This document shows positions 55,098 to 63,384 of a stretch of 64,000 bases of DNA, piece by piece. The notes under the pieces are model-generated. The model did no database searches. It had not been told where the DNA came from and saw nothing but the letters and a program-made list of their open reading frames with translations. The stretch is from Caulobacter sp. SL161 (GTDB lineage Bacteria; Pseudomonadota; Alphaproteobacteria; Caulobacterales; Caulobacteraceae), in contig NZ_JAPPRA010000001.1 of the NCBI RefSeq assembly GCF_026672375.1, positions 3,782,001 to 3,846,000 of the forward strand. The letters are read 5' to 3'. A program made the position numbers and the translations under genes. Each line of letters begins with the position of its first letter. The first letter of the stretch is position 1.

Positions 55098-57626
55098 ATG
55101 AAGTATCTGCTCGCGACCGCCGCAATCGCGCCTCTCTTGATGTTCTCGTCCGCGAATGCGGAGGCGCTGAGCGCCGCCGCAGCGGGCGCCGTCGGGGCCA
55201 CGCCTGCGGCTGAGAAAGCCGTGCAAAGCGCCGGCGGTAAGGCGAACGGTGAGGCGGTGTTCTCGACCGGCGTCGCCAAGGGCCGTGATCGCCTCGACAG
55301 CGCCACGTCCACCAGCGCCCTGCGCGCTTCGGAATTCGAGACCTACGGCGCCCGCTCGCTGGGCGAAGTGCTGCGCAACATCCCCGGCATCCGCGCCGAG
55401 TACGCGATCGGTGAAGGCAACGCGAACTACTCGATCCGCGGCCTGCCGCTGTCGGGCACCGGCTCCAAGTACGTGCAGCTGCAGGAAGACGGCCTGCCCG
55501 TCCTCGAGTTCGGCGACATGTACCAGCTCGGCACCGATATGTTCATGCGCAGCGACCTGAACCTTTCGCAGATCGAGACGATCCGCGGCGGTTCGGCCTC
55601 GACCTTCGCGTCGAACTCGCCGGGCGGCGTGATCAACCTGATCTCCAAGACCGGCGACACCGAGGGCGGCGCGATCCAGGGCACCTACGGCCTGAACTAC
55701 GGCGAAAAGCGCGTCGACGCCGACTACGGCGGCAAGATCAGCGACACGCTGCGCTTCCATGTCGGCGGTTTCTATCGCCAGGGCGAAGGTCCGCGCGACG
55801 TCGGCTACACCGCCTACAAGGGCGGTCAGATCAAGGCCAACCTCACCAAGACGTTCAGCAACGGCTATGTGCGCGTCTACGGCAAGTATCTGAACGATCG
55901 CACGCCGGCCTATACCTTCCTCCCGATCCGCGTCACCGGCACGAACGCCGATCCGACCTTCACCAGCCCAGCCAACTTCAATATCAAGACCGACTCTCTG
56001 CTGTCGCCCTATGTCAGCAACGTCATCCGGCTGGACGAGAACAATAACCTTGCCCAAGAGGATCTGCGCGGCGGTCAGCACGCCGTGGTCAAGTCGGTCG
56101 GCTTCGACGCCCAGTTCGATGTGAACGGCTGGACCATCACCGAGAAGTTCCGCTTCTCCGACATCGGCGGCGGCACCCAGGCCATTCGTCCGATCGCGGT
56201 GAACCAAGCATCCCTCCTTTCCATGGCTTATGGCGGCCCTGGCAGCACGCTGAGCTTCGCTACCGGCCCGCAGGCGGGCCAGGCCATCACCAGCCCGTCA
56301 ACCCTGAACGGCAACGGGCTGTTGACCTCCTCGCTACAGCTCGACACCAAGGTCAAGAGTCTGGACAACGTCACCAACGACCTGCGCGCCAGCCGCGTCT
56401 GGGACGTCAACGGCGGCAATCTGACCACAACTGCAGGCTTCTACGCTTCGTCCCAGGACTATGCGACGGACCTGAACTTCCTGAATGTTCTGGCTACGGT
56501 CGCGGGCGATGGTCAGTCCACGCTGGTCAACACCAAGACGGCGGCTGGCGTTGCGTTCACGCAAGACGGGTACGTTTCCTACGGCCTCGGGAATGCGTTC
56601 CGCCGCAGCTATGACATGAACTACCGCGTCGATGCGCCGTACGCCTCTATCAACTACCACATCGGCAAGATCGCCGTGGGCGGCAGCCTGCGGTACGACA
56701 TGGGCAAGGTTCGCGGCACGCTCTTCGGCGCCGAACTGGGCGGCGGTCGCCTGGGCACGGTGTCCTTCGACATGAACCGGGACGGCGTGATCTCGACGGC
56801 CGAGACGAAGGTTTCGGCCCTGCCTCTCGGCCAACCCGGTAACGTCGACTACGACTATGAGTATCTGAGCTACTCGACCGGCGTGAACTACCGCGTCGCC
56901 GAGCAACTGGCCGTCTTCGGCCGCTACAGCCGCGGCGGCCGCGCCTCGGCCGACAAGATCCTGTTCACGCCGGCGGTCAACTACAACACCGGCAAGCTGG
57001 TGGACGACGAAAGCGCCTACGACACCGTCAAGCAAGCCGAGCTGGGCCTGAAGTATCGGATCTCGGGCGTGACCTTCAATGTCACGGGCTTCTCGGCCAA
57101 GACCGGCGAGCGCAACACCCAGATCGTCAGCGGCGCCGACGGCACCGCCTCGGTCTTGAACATCGTACGCGGCTACAAGGCCAAGGGCGTCGAGCTCGAA
57201 GCCGCCGTCCGCAAGGGTCCGTTCAGCGTGACCGCCGGCGCGACCTACACCGACGCCAAGATCACCAGCGACGCCCAGCGTCCCGAGCTCGTCGGCAACA
57301 AGCCGCGTCACCAGGCCGACTTCATCTACTCGGTGACGCCGCAGGTCGAGCTGAAGAACGCCACGGTGGGCTTCAACGTGATCGGCACCACCAGCAGCTT
57401 CGCCCAGGACACCAACCAGCTGAAGCTGCCGGCCTACAAGCTGGTCAACGCCTTCGTGCAGGTTCGTCCGATGGAGAACGTGCAGCTGATGCTGAACGTC
57501 AACAACGTGTTCAACCAGCTGGCCCTGAGCGACTCCGAGCAGGCCGCTATCCCGGCCAGCGGCGTCGTGCTTGGCCGCACCTATCTGGGCCGGACCGCCT
57601 CGGCGACGCTGCGCTACAGCTTCTAA
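55098..57626 (+). CDS. TonB-dependent receptor, tandem paralogue 2, with EF-hand-like loop
   Basis: An 842-residue outer-membrane receptor, near-identical to paralogue 1 in signal peptide, plug and C-terminal barrel and diverged in the middle barrel region (roughly residues 250-550), which should form the extracellular ligand-binding loops. Residues 558-569 (DMNRDGVISTAE) keep the EF-hand-type loop, while the second Asp-rich loop of paralogue 1 has become TVAGDGQST and lost key positions. This pattern is expected after duplication with changed specificity. Own promoter and own terminator. Confidence 0.93.
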   Translation: MKYLLATAAIAPLLMFSSANAEALSAAAAGAVGATPAAEKAVQSAGGKANGEAVFSTGVAKGRDRLDSATSTSALRASEFETYGARSLGEVLRNIPGIRAEYAIGEGNANYSIRGLPLSGTGSKYVQLQEDGLPVLEFGDMYQLGTDMFMRSDLNLSQIETIRGGSASTFASNSPGGVINLISKTGDTEGGAIQGTYGLNYGEKRVDADYGGKISDTLRFHVGGFYRQGEGPRDVGYTAYKGGQIKANLTKTFSNGYVRVYGKYLNDRTPAYTFLPIRVTGTNADPTFTSPANFNIKTDSLLSPYVSNVIRLDENNNLAQEDLRGGQHAVVKSVGFDAQFDVNGWTITEKFRFSDIGGGTQAIRPIAVNQASLLSMAYGGPGSTLSFATGPQAGQAITSPSTLNGNGLLTSSLQLDTKVKSLDNVTNDLRASRVWDVNGGNLTTTAGFYASSQDYATDLNFLNVLATVAGDGQSTLVNTKTAAGVAFTQDGYVSYGLGNAFRRSYDMNYRVDAPYASINYHIGKIAVGGSLRYDMGKVRGTLFGAELGGGRLGTVSFDMNRDGVISTAETKVSALPLGQPGNVDYDYEYLSYSTGVNYRVAEQLAVFGRYSRGGRASADKILFTPAVNYNTGKLVDDESAYDTVKQAELGLKYRISGVTFNVTGFSAKTGERNTQIVSGADGTASVLNIVRGYKAKGVELEAAVRKGPFSVTAGATYTDAKITSDAQRPELVGNKPRHQADFIYSVTPQVELKNATVGFNVIGTTSSFAQDTNQLKLPAYKLVNAFVQVRPMENVQLMLNVNNVFNQLALSDSEQAAIPASGVVLGRTYLGRTASATLRYSF

Positions 57627-57646
57627 GACGACCTATAGACAACAAA

Positions 57647-57684
57647 GCGGCCGGGACGTTCACGTGTCCCGGCCGCAGCCTTTT
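57647..57684 (+). terminator. Rho-independent terminator after TonB receptor 2
   Basis: An 11-bp stem GCGGCCGGGAC / GTCCCGGCCGC with an 8-base loop, then AGCCTTTT. The stem is the same as in the terminator after paralogue 1, so the duplication included this region. Confidence 0.85.
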
Positions 57685-57710
57685 CGAGGCCGGCGATAGC
57701 CTGCTGGGCT

Positions 57711-58673
57711 TCAGACCCTCGGCCGATAGGACATCGCCACGTCGCAGCGTTCATAGCGCGCGCCGAATGACCGCATGATCGCCTCGTCGTGGACGAAACC
57801 CAGCTTCTCATAGAGGTGGATGGCCGCCGCGCATTTGCGGTTCGTCAGCAGGTAGATCTTGTCCATGCCCAGGCTGGCGGCGCGTTCCAGCGTCTTGGCC
57901 AGCAGGAACTCTCCGGCCTTCACCCCTCGGGCGCTCTTGAGCACGCCCATCTTCGTCAGCTCGACCCAGCCGTCCTTCGAGACCATCAGCGCGCAGGTCC
58001 CGACCACACCGTACTCGGCCGTCTCGGCGAACAGCACCACCCCGCCCTTGTCCAGGATCAGCTCGCGCGGGCTCGACAGCAGGGCGACGTCGTTTTCTTC
58101 CAGGGCGAACATCTCCTCGATCCACTGAGCGTTGATCCGGTAGAAGGCCTCGGCCAGATCGTCGGAGAAATCACGCGTCCAGACCAAGGGACTCCCAGCC
58201 GCCTGGGCGCGCTCCAGCAACGACCGCTCAGCCAGCCGAGCCTCCACCCGGGCCAATCCCCGCATGAAGTCCCCCTCCAGTTCCGCCACCAACGCGGCGG
58301 CCGCCGGCTCGATGCGCGGCAGGAGCTCGGCCTGGATCCGCGCCATCAGCCCTCTCCCCTTGTCGGTGAAGGCCAGACGCTTGGTGCGCTGGTCTCCCGG
58401 CGCGCGGCGGACCTCGACGAAACCCGTCCGCTCCAAGGGACCCAGGGCCCGCGTCACCGTCGGCTGCGCCAGTTGCAGGCGCTCGGCCAGTTCGCCTACC
58501 GAGATGGGCTCGTGCATGCGGATCGCCATCAACAGCGACATCTGCGCCGGCTGCACTGGCAGATCCAGCGAGCGCGCCACCTCAGCGGCGTCGGCCTGCA
58601 TCCGTTCGGCCAAGCGCTTGAGCCGGCTACCAAGAAACCCGACACCCAGGCCCGCCAGAAGATCAACAGACAT
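57711..58673 (-). CDS. MarR winged-helix regulator fused to GNAT acetyltransferase
   Basis: A 320-residue bifunctional protein. The N-terminal MarR domain (about 1-150) has PISVGELAERLQLAQPTVTR, LERTGFVEVRRAPGDQRTKR and LAFTDKGRGLM. The C-terminal GNAT domain (about 165-318) has ELTKMGVLKSARGVKAGEFL, containing the acetyl-CoA loop, and TNRKCAAAIHLYEKLGFVHD. Such fusions are known but their substrates are mostly not. It is divergent from the pectate lyase and has two abutting palindromes just upstream, which suggests autoregulation. A role in controlling neighbours is open. Confidence 0.9.
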   Translation of the reverse strand: MSVDLLAGLGVGFLGSRLKRLAERMQADAAEVARSLDLPVQPAQMSLLMAIRMHEPISVGELAERLQLAQPTVTRALGPLERTGFVEVRRAPGDQRTKRLAFTDKGRGLMARIQAELLPRIEPAAAALVAELEGDFMRGLARVEARLAERSLLERAQAAGSPLVWTRDFSDDLAEAFYRINAQWIEEMFALEENDVALLSSPRELILDKGGVVLFAETAEYGVVGTCALMVSKDGWVELTKMGVLKSARGVKAGEFLLAKTLERAASLGMDKIYLLTNRKCAAAIHLYEKLGFVHDEAIMRSFGARYERCDVAMSYRPRV

Positions 58674-58690
58674 CGATCGCTCCCATTTAC

Positions 58691-58714
58691 ATAGCGCGCT
58701 ATATAGCTAGCTAT
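58691..58714. promoter_or_regulatory. Two abutting 12-bp palindromes upstream of the MarR-GNAT gene
   Basis: ATAGCGCGCTAT (58691-58702) is followed with no gap by ATAGCTAGCTAT (58703-58714). They share ATAGC/GCTAT half-sites and differ only in the central four bases. They lie 18 bp upstream of the start codon, a typical MarR autoregulatory position, and would present two sites about one helical turn apart. Confidence 0.75.
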
Positions 58715-58880
58715 GGAATAGGTTTAGACGCAAGGCCGTGCGTTCGTAGAATGCCTGCGCTTTGGGTGCGCGACAGAACAACACGAGTTTGACACCGGTG
58801 GACAAAGCAGCGCCGGCCCGGCATTTTCTGGCTCGATCCAACGGCGGCTTGATCGCCGACATCTTCGAACGGGAAACGCC

Positions 58881-60242
58881 ATGCGGGACCGCCGCCCCTT
58901 CCAGGCCGCCATGGGCGCGCTTGCCCTGACCTTGCTCGCCGGCGCCCCCGCCCTCGCCGGCGAAGTGACGGCCTTCCCGGGCGCGGAGGGCGCGGGACGC
59001 CTAAGCCTGGGCGGACGCGGCGGCGCGGTGCTACGCGTCACCAATCTCAACGACTCCGGCACGGGCTCGCTGCGCGCTGCGGTCGAGGCCAAGGGGCCCC
59101 GCACCGTCGTCTTCGACGTCGCCGGCACGATCCCGCTGAAGTCGCCGCTGAAGATCAGCAACCCGCGCATCACCATCGCCGGCCAGACCGCGCCCGGCGG
59201 CGGGATCACCCTGCGCGACCAGACCCTGGTGATCGGCGCCGATGACGTCGTGATCCGCTTCATCCGCTCGCGCTTGGGCGCCGAAAGCAAGGTCGAGGGC
59301 GACGCAATCTGGATCAGCGGCGGCCGCCGGATCATTCTTGACCACGTCTCAGCCAGCTGGTCGGTGGATGAAACCCTGTCGGCCTCGGCCCGCTATACCG
59401 AAGCAGGGCAAGGCTTTCACGACCTGACGGTCCAGTGGTCGATCATCGCCGAGAGCCTGGCGCGCTCGATCCACGTCAAGGGCGACCACGGCTATGGCAG
59501 CCTGATCCGTGGCGGCCAGGGCAGCAGGATCAGCTTCCACCACAATCTGTGGGCCAACCACATCGCCCGCATGCCGCGCCCGGGCAACTATGACGGGCCC
59601 GACAAGGACCCCGTCGGCCCGCTGTTCGATTTTCGCTCCAACGTCTTCTACAACTGGGGCAAGGGCTATGCTGGCTACAACGCCGACAAGGCCACGCGAG
59701 CGGCCTACAACTTCGTGGACAACGCCTATGTCCCAGGTCCCGACACCGGAAAGCGCGTGATCTTCCAGGAGAGCAATCTGGAGGCCAGGGGCTACTTCGC
59801 CGGCAACAGCATGGACGGGGTGGTCCCGGCCGATCCCTGGAGCCTGGTGACCTTCACGATTACCGAGCCCGCCGGCTACCGCCTCGCCGCGCCGCTCGAC
59901 GTCGCGCCCGTCACGCCAGAGAGCGCTGACAAGGCCTATGAACGCGTGCTTGCCGACGCCGGCGCCTCAGTCTGGCGCGACCCCGTCGACCGCCGGATTG
60001 TCGAGGGCGTGCGGTCTCGCCAGGGCAAGGTGATCAATACCCAGGCCGATGTCGGCGGCTGGCCGGAACTGCCCGCCGGCAAGGCGCTGCCCGACACCGA
60101 CAGCGACGGCATGCCCGACGCCTGGGAGACCGCCCGCGGCCTCAATCCGAAGAGACCGGACGGCGCGATCCTGGCCAAGGACGGCTCGGGCTGGACCAAC
60201 CTGGAGCTCTATCTTGCGGACGCGGCGAAGGTTCGGGGGTAG
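58881..60242 (+). CDS. Secreted pectate lyase family protein (right-handed beta-helix) with calcium-type repeat
   Basis: A 453-residue exported polysaccharide lyase-like protein. The signal peptide runs to about residue 26 (ending ALAG). FPGAEGAGRLSLGGRGGAVL and VTNLNDSGTGSLRAAVEAKG match the pectate lyase PL1-like fold, followed by VVFDVAGTIPL, ITIAGQTAPGGGITL, ILDHVSASWSVDETLS and ISFHHNLWANHIARMPR with the conserved His/Arg. At 405-416, DTDSDGMPDAWE is a thrombospondin-type-3-like calcium loop. Pectate or a related glycan is the likely substrate. It lies beside the MarR-GNAT gene and 1.3 kb from the TonB receptors. Confidence 0.85.
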   Translation: MRDRRPFQAAMGALALTLLAGAPALAGEVTAFPGAEGAGRLSLGGRGGAVLRVTNLNDSGTGSLRAAVEAKGPRTVVFDVAGTIPLKSPLKISNPRITIAGQTAPGGGITLRDQTLVIGADDVVIRFIRSRLGAESKVEGDAIWISGGRRIILDHVSASWSVDETLSASARYTEAGQGFHDLTVQWSIIAESLARSIHVKGDHGYGSLIRGGQGSRISFHHNLWANHIARMPRPGNYDGPDKDPVGPLFDFRSNVFYNWGKGYAGYNADKATRAAYNFVDNAYVPGPDTGKRVIFQESNLEARGYFAGNSMDGVVPADPWSLVTFTITEPAGYRLAAPLDVAPVTPESADKAYERVLADAGASVWRDPVDRRIVEGVRSRQGKVINTQADVGGWPELPAGKALPDTDSDGMPDAWETARGLNPKRPDGAILAKDGSGWTNLELYLADAAKVRG

Positions 60243-60318
60243 ACGGCCACCGCCGCGGGCCCCCACCTGACCCGCTTTGCAGGTCGTCCATCCCCAGCGG
60301 GGGCGGAAGGCGCCCTTC

Positions 60319-60359
60319 TTCCCCCTCCGGGGGAGGAGGGCCGTAGGCCCGGAGGGGGC
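60319..60359. repeat. Repeat family C, short copy 9
   Basis: TTCCCCCTCCGGGGGAGG and GGGCCGTAGGCCCGGAGGGG form overlapping hairpins between the pectate lyase and aroC genes. It may terminate the pectate lyase transcript. Confidence 0.65.
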
Positions 60360-60419
60360 AATTCAGCAAGCTCATCCCCCCTTTTGCCCCCCCGCGCGCT
60401 TTCCGCTAAAAGCCGCCCC

Positions 60420-61553
60420 ATGTCGCACAACACCTTTGGTCACCTGTTCCGCGTCACCACCTGGGGCGAGAGCCACGGCCCGGCGCTCGGCTGCGTCGTC
60501 GACGGCTGCCCTCCCGGGATCGCCCTGACGGCGGAGATGATCCAGGTGTTCCTCGACAAGCGCCGCCCGGGCAACGGCAAGTTCGTCACCCAGCGCCAGG
60601 AGCCGGACGCCGTGCGCATCCTGTCGGGCGTGTTCGAGGACGCGCGCTCGAACGGCCAGCGCACGACCGGCACGCCGATCAGCCTGATGATCGAGAACAC
60701 CGACCAGCGCAGCAAGGACTATTCGGAGATCGCCCAGGCCTTCCGGCCCGGCCATGCCGACTACGCCTATTTCGCCAAGTATGGCGTGCGCGACTATCGC
60801 GGCGGCGGGCGCAGCTCGGCCCGCGAGACCGCCGCGCGGGTGGCCGCCGGCGCCGTCGCGCGGCTGATCATTCCGGGCGTGACGGTGCGCGCCGCCCTCG
60901 TGCAGATCGGCCCGCACAAGATCGACCGGTCCAACTGGGAGTGGGCCCAAACCGAGCAGAACCCCTACTGGTCTCCCGACGCAGCCATTGTGCCGGTCTG
61001 GGAGGAGCACCTCGAAAAGATCCGCAAGGCCGGCTCGTCCACCGGCGCCGTCGTCGAGGTCGAGGCCACCGGTGTTCCAGCCGGCTGGGGCGCGCCGCTC
61101 TATGCCAAACTGGACGCAGAGTTGGCCGCCGCCCTGATGTCGATCAACGCGGCCAAGGGCGTCGAGATCGGCGACGGCTTCGACAGCGCCGCCCTCACGG
61201 GCGAGGACAACGCCGACACGATGCGCATGGGCGATGACGGGCAGCCGGTTTTCCAATCCAATCACGCGGGTGGGATTCTGGGCGGCATCTCCTCGGGCCA
61301 GCCGATTGTCGCGCGGGTGGCCTTCAAGCCGACCTCGTCGATCCTGATCCCGCGCGAGACGGTCAATGAGGCCGGCGAGGAGATCGAGCTTCGCACCAAG
61401 GGTCGCCATGACCCGTGCGTCGGCATCCGGGGCGTGCCGGTGGTCGAGGCCATGACCGCGTGCGTGCTGGCCGACGCCTTCCTGCGCCATCGCGGGCAAA
61501 CCGGCCGGGAGCACTTCCCGCTTAGCGCGAGCGCACGACCAGCGCGACCTTAG
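60420..61553 (+). CDS. aroC: Chorismate synthase
   Basis: Makes chorismate from EPSP with reduced FMN, the last shared step to aromatic amino acids. The 377-residue protein begins [20 protein letters not shown] and has [60 protein letters not shown] and [20 protein letters not shown], with the [17 protein letters not shown] end. All are family signatures and the length is normal. No ribosome site is obvious upstream. Confidence 0.97.
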   Translation: MSHNTFGHLFRVTTWGESHGPALGCVVDGCPPGIALTAEMIQVFLDKRRPGNGKFVTQRQEPDAVRILSGVFEDARSNGQRTTGTPISLMIENTDQRSKDYSEIAQAFRPGHADYAYFAKYGVRDYRGGGRSSARETAARVAAGAVARLIIPGVTVRAALVQIGPHKIDRSNWEWAQTEQNPYWSPDAAIVPVWEEHLEKIRKAGSSTGAVVEVEATGVPAGWGAPLYAKLDAELAAALMSINAAKGVEIGDGFDSAALTGEDNADTMRMGDDGQPVFQSNHAGGILGGISSGQPIVARVAFKPTSSILIPRETVNEAGEEIELRTKGRHDPCVGIRGVPVVEAMTACVLADAFLRHRGQTGREHFPLSASARPARP

Positions 61554-61711
61554 GGCAACACTACGCCAGATTTGGCCTTGCCCCCGTTTTGATTGAGCTC
61601 GCGTCTTGACCCATGGGCGAGGCCGCGCGTATCCATCCCGGCGTGCAAACGATGTCTGGGCCAGAGCGCCCGCACGGGTTGTGATTTCGTCGCAGCGGGG
61701 GGAGGCTCAGC

Positions 61712-62254
61712 ATGCGGTTCGACCTCCTGAAGGTCCTGCTGGTCGAAGACAACCAGCACATGCGCATCCTGTTGATCGAAATGCTTCGTGCGATCGGTGT
61801 GCGCCACATCCACGAAGCGAGCGACGGCGCCGAGGCGTTGGCGACCATGCGCTCGACCTATATCGACGTGGTGCTGACCGACCTTACGATGAGCGGTCTC
61901 GACGGGGTCGAGTTCGTCCACCTCCTGCGTCGCTCGCCCGACAGCCCCAACCCATTCTGCCCGATTGTCATGATCACCGGCCATTCAACCGAACGGCGGG
62001 TGCGTGAAGCCCGTGACGCCGGGGTCAATGAGTTTCTGGCCAAGCCGATCACGGCGCGTGGCCTGGTGCACCGCCTGACCCTGCTGATCGAGAACCCGCG
62101 CCCCTTCATCCGGGCGGGCGACTATTTCGGCCCCGACCGCCGTCGGCGCGACGATCCCCGCTATCAGGGACCCCGGCGACGCGCCGAGGATGCGGCGGCC
62201 TTCTATCTGGACGACCTGGACGCCGAACGCGGCCATCCGACGCGGAGAATGTAA
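61712..62254 (+). CDS. CheY-like response regulator with basic C-terminal tail
   Basis: A 180-residue receiver protein. The receiver domain (about 6-125) has the acidic pair Glu12/Asp13, the phosphorylation site Asp57 in VVLTDLTMSGLDG, Thr89 in MITGHST and Lys111 in FLAKPITARGL. After residue 130 a short tail FGPDRRRRDDPRYQGPRRRA is Arg-rich and shows no output domain. Such receivers with FGPDRRR tails are common in alphaproteobacteria. No histidine kinase gene is adjacent. The GGGGGAGG upstream is a strong ribosome site. Confidence 0.9.
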   Translation: MRFDLLKVLLVEDNQHMRILLIEMLRAIGVRHIHEASDGAEALATMRSTYIDVVLTDLTMSGLDGVEFVHLLRRSPDSPNPFCPIVMITGHSTERRVREARDAGVNEFLAKPITARGLVHRLTLLIENPRPFIRAGDYFGPDRRRRDDPRYQGPRRRAEDAAAFYLDDLDAERGHPTRRM

Positions 62255-62302
62255 ACCTTTCGGGGTCTACAAGATGGTGAACAACGCTTTACGAGCCTCG
62301 CC

Positions 62303-62542
62303 ATGACTCTCCGTCGCCTCGTTCCGCTCGCCCTGATCCTGGGTGGCCTTTCCCTGACACAGACCGGCTGCATGGCCGCAGCCGCCGTGGGCACAGTCGC
62401 CGGCACCGCAATCGGCGTGACCGGCGCCGTCGTCGGCGGCGCAGCCAAGGTCGGCGGCAAGGCCGTCGTGGCCACCGGCAAGGCGATCATCCCGGGCGAC
62501 AGCGACAAGAACGACCTCGCCGACCGTCGCGAGGAAGAGTAG
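62303..62542 (+). CDS. Small Gly/Ala-rich lipoprotein
   Basis: A 79-residue protein. The signal segment MTLRRLVPLALILGGLSLTQ and the TGC before MAAAAVG give a lipobox-like site with the lipidated Cys at residue 23. The mature part is an Ala/Gly/Val-rich stretch (GTVAGTAIGVTGAVVGGAAK) like a glycine-zipper membrane segment, then a charged tail DKNDLADRREEE. Function unknown. It starts 48 bp after the response regulator. Confidence 0.7.
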   Translation: MTLRRLVPLALILGGLSLTQTGCMAAAAVGTVAGTAIGVTGAVVGGAAKVGGKAVVATGKAIIPGDSDKNDLADRREEE

Positions 62543-62553
62543 GCGAACGCCGC

Positions 62554-62853
62554 CTACTCGGCGTCGATCAGGAACAAGACCCCTCGCGCGCCCGGCAGAA
62601 CGCTATGCGGCCGGCCCGCGGGGACGAGGTAGAAGTCGCCCGCCTTCATCGCGATATGACGCCCCTCGATCTCGAGCGTCATGTGGCCCTCGACGACCAG
62701 GAAGCCCTCATCGAAATCGGCATGGCTTTCGGTAGGGATCCCGGCCTCGTCCATGCGGATGATCTTGATATTGGCGCCGCCCGTGCGCCCCAGGATCTTC
62801 GAGCGCCAGGCTTGCGGCAGGCTCGAGGCTTCTTCGGCCAGATTAATGAACAT
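62554..62853 (-). CDS. Small cupin-domain protein
   Basis: A 99-residue single cupin. The first motif is ESHADFDEGFLVVEGHMTLE (metal ligands His and Glu positions near 43-55) and the second is AGDFYLVPAGRPHSVLPGAR with His near residue 83. The start at 62853 (MFINLAEEAS) gives the standard short N-terminus. Small cupins of this kind are metal-binding with varied roles, so the substrate is not assigned. Confidence 0.85.
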   Translation of the reverse strand: MFINLAEEASSLPQAWRSKILGRTGGANIKIIRMDEAGIPTESHADFDEGFLVVEGHMTLEIEGRHIAMKAGDFYLVPAGRPHSVLPGARGVLFLIDAE

Positions 62854-62946
62854 AGACCCTCCTGAACCGTCCAAAGCCACCTGAAGCCCGCGGGCGTCGT
62901 CGGCCGCCCACGATGCGCGCTCGGGTCGCCAGAACGCCCCCCAATC

Positions 62947-63312
62947 CTAGAGGCTCAGCACGCAGGTCTCGCCGATCGTCGGCCGCGACAGCACCACGCG
63001 GGACAGGCCCGGGAACTGGCCACGCAGACGCTCAGCGAAATAGAGGCACAGCCGTTCCAGCGTCGGCACTTCAAGACCCGGCTTGTCATTCAGCAGGCCG
63101 TGATCCAGCTCGACGGCGACAGCCTTCAGCGCGACATCCAGCGTGTCGAGGTCAGCCACCCAGCCGGCGTCCAGCATCTCGCCGCGCACGCTGGCCTCGA
63201 CCTTGAACGAATGGCCGTGCAGGCGGCGATAGCGATGGTCCGAGGGACCTTGCTCGATATAGTGGGCCGCGTCGAAATACGCGGCCTTCGTGATCTCGAA
63301 GACGGGCTTCAT
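62947..63312 (-). CDS. queD: 6-carboxytetrahydropterin synthase-like protein (QueD/PTPS)
   Basis: The PTPS-fold enzyme of queuosine (7-deazaguanine) synthesis. The 121-residue protein has the zinc ligands His17 (FDAAHYIE), His32 and His34 (RLHGHSFKVEA), the LDHGLLND segment and the C-terminal GETC. The catalytic Cys expected four residues before HGH in classical QueD is Tyr28 here (HRYRRLHGH), so the chemistry may differ or another residue may substitute. It follows queE by 72 bp on the same strand, which supports a queuosine role. Confidence 0.88.
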   Translation of the reverse strand: MKPVFEITKAAYFDAAHYIEQGPSDHRYRRLHGHSFKVEASVRGEMLDAGWVADLDTLDVALKAVAVELDHGLLNDKPGLEVPTLERLCLYFAERLRGQFPGLSRVVLSRPTIGETCVLSL

Positions 63313-63384
63313 CTGTTGCTTCTTTGACTAGGCCTGGGAGGCTCTAGCGCAACGACCCTGTCACCAAGTCGCGCGCCTTATCCG

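Noticed and set aside
60420..60435. ATGTCGCACAAC as a fourth copy of the MCP/TonB motif
   Set aside because: It is the aroC start codon region (Met-Ser-His-Asn) and lacks the left half GACAY.
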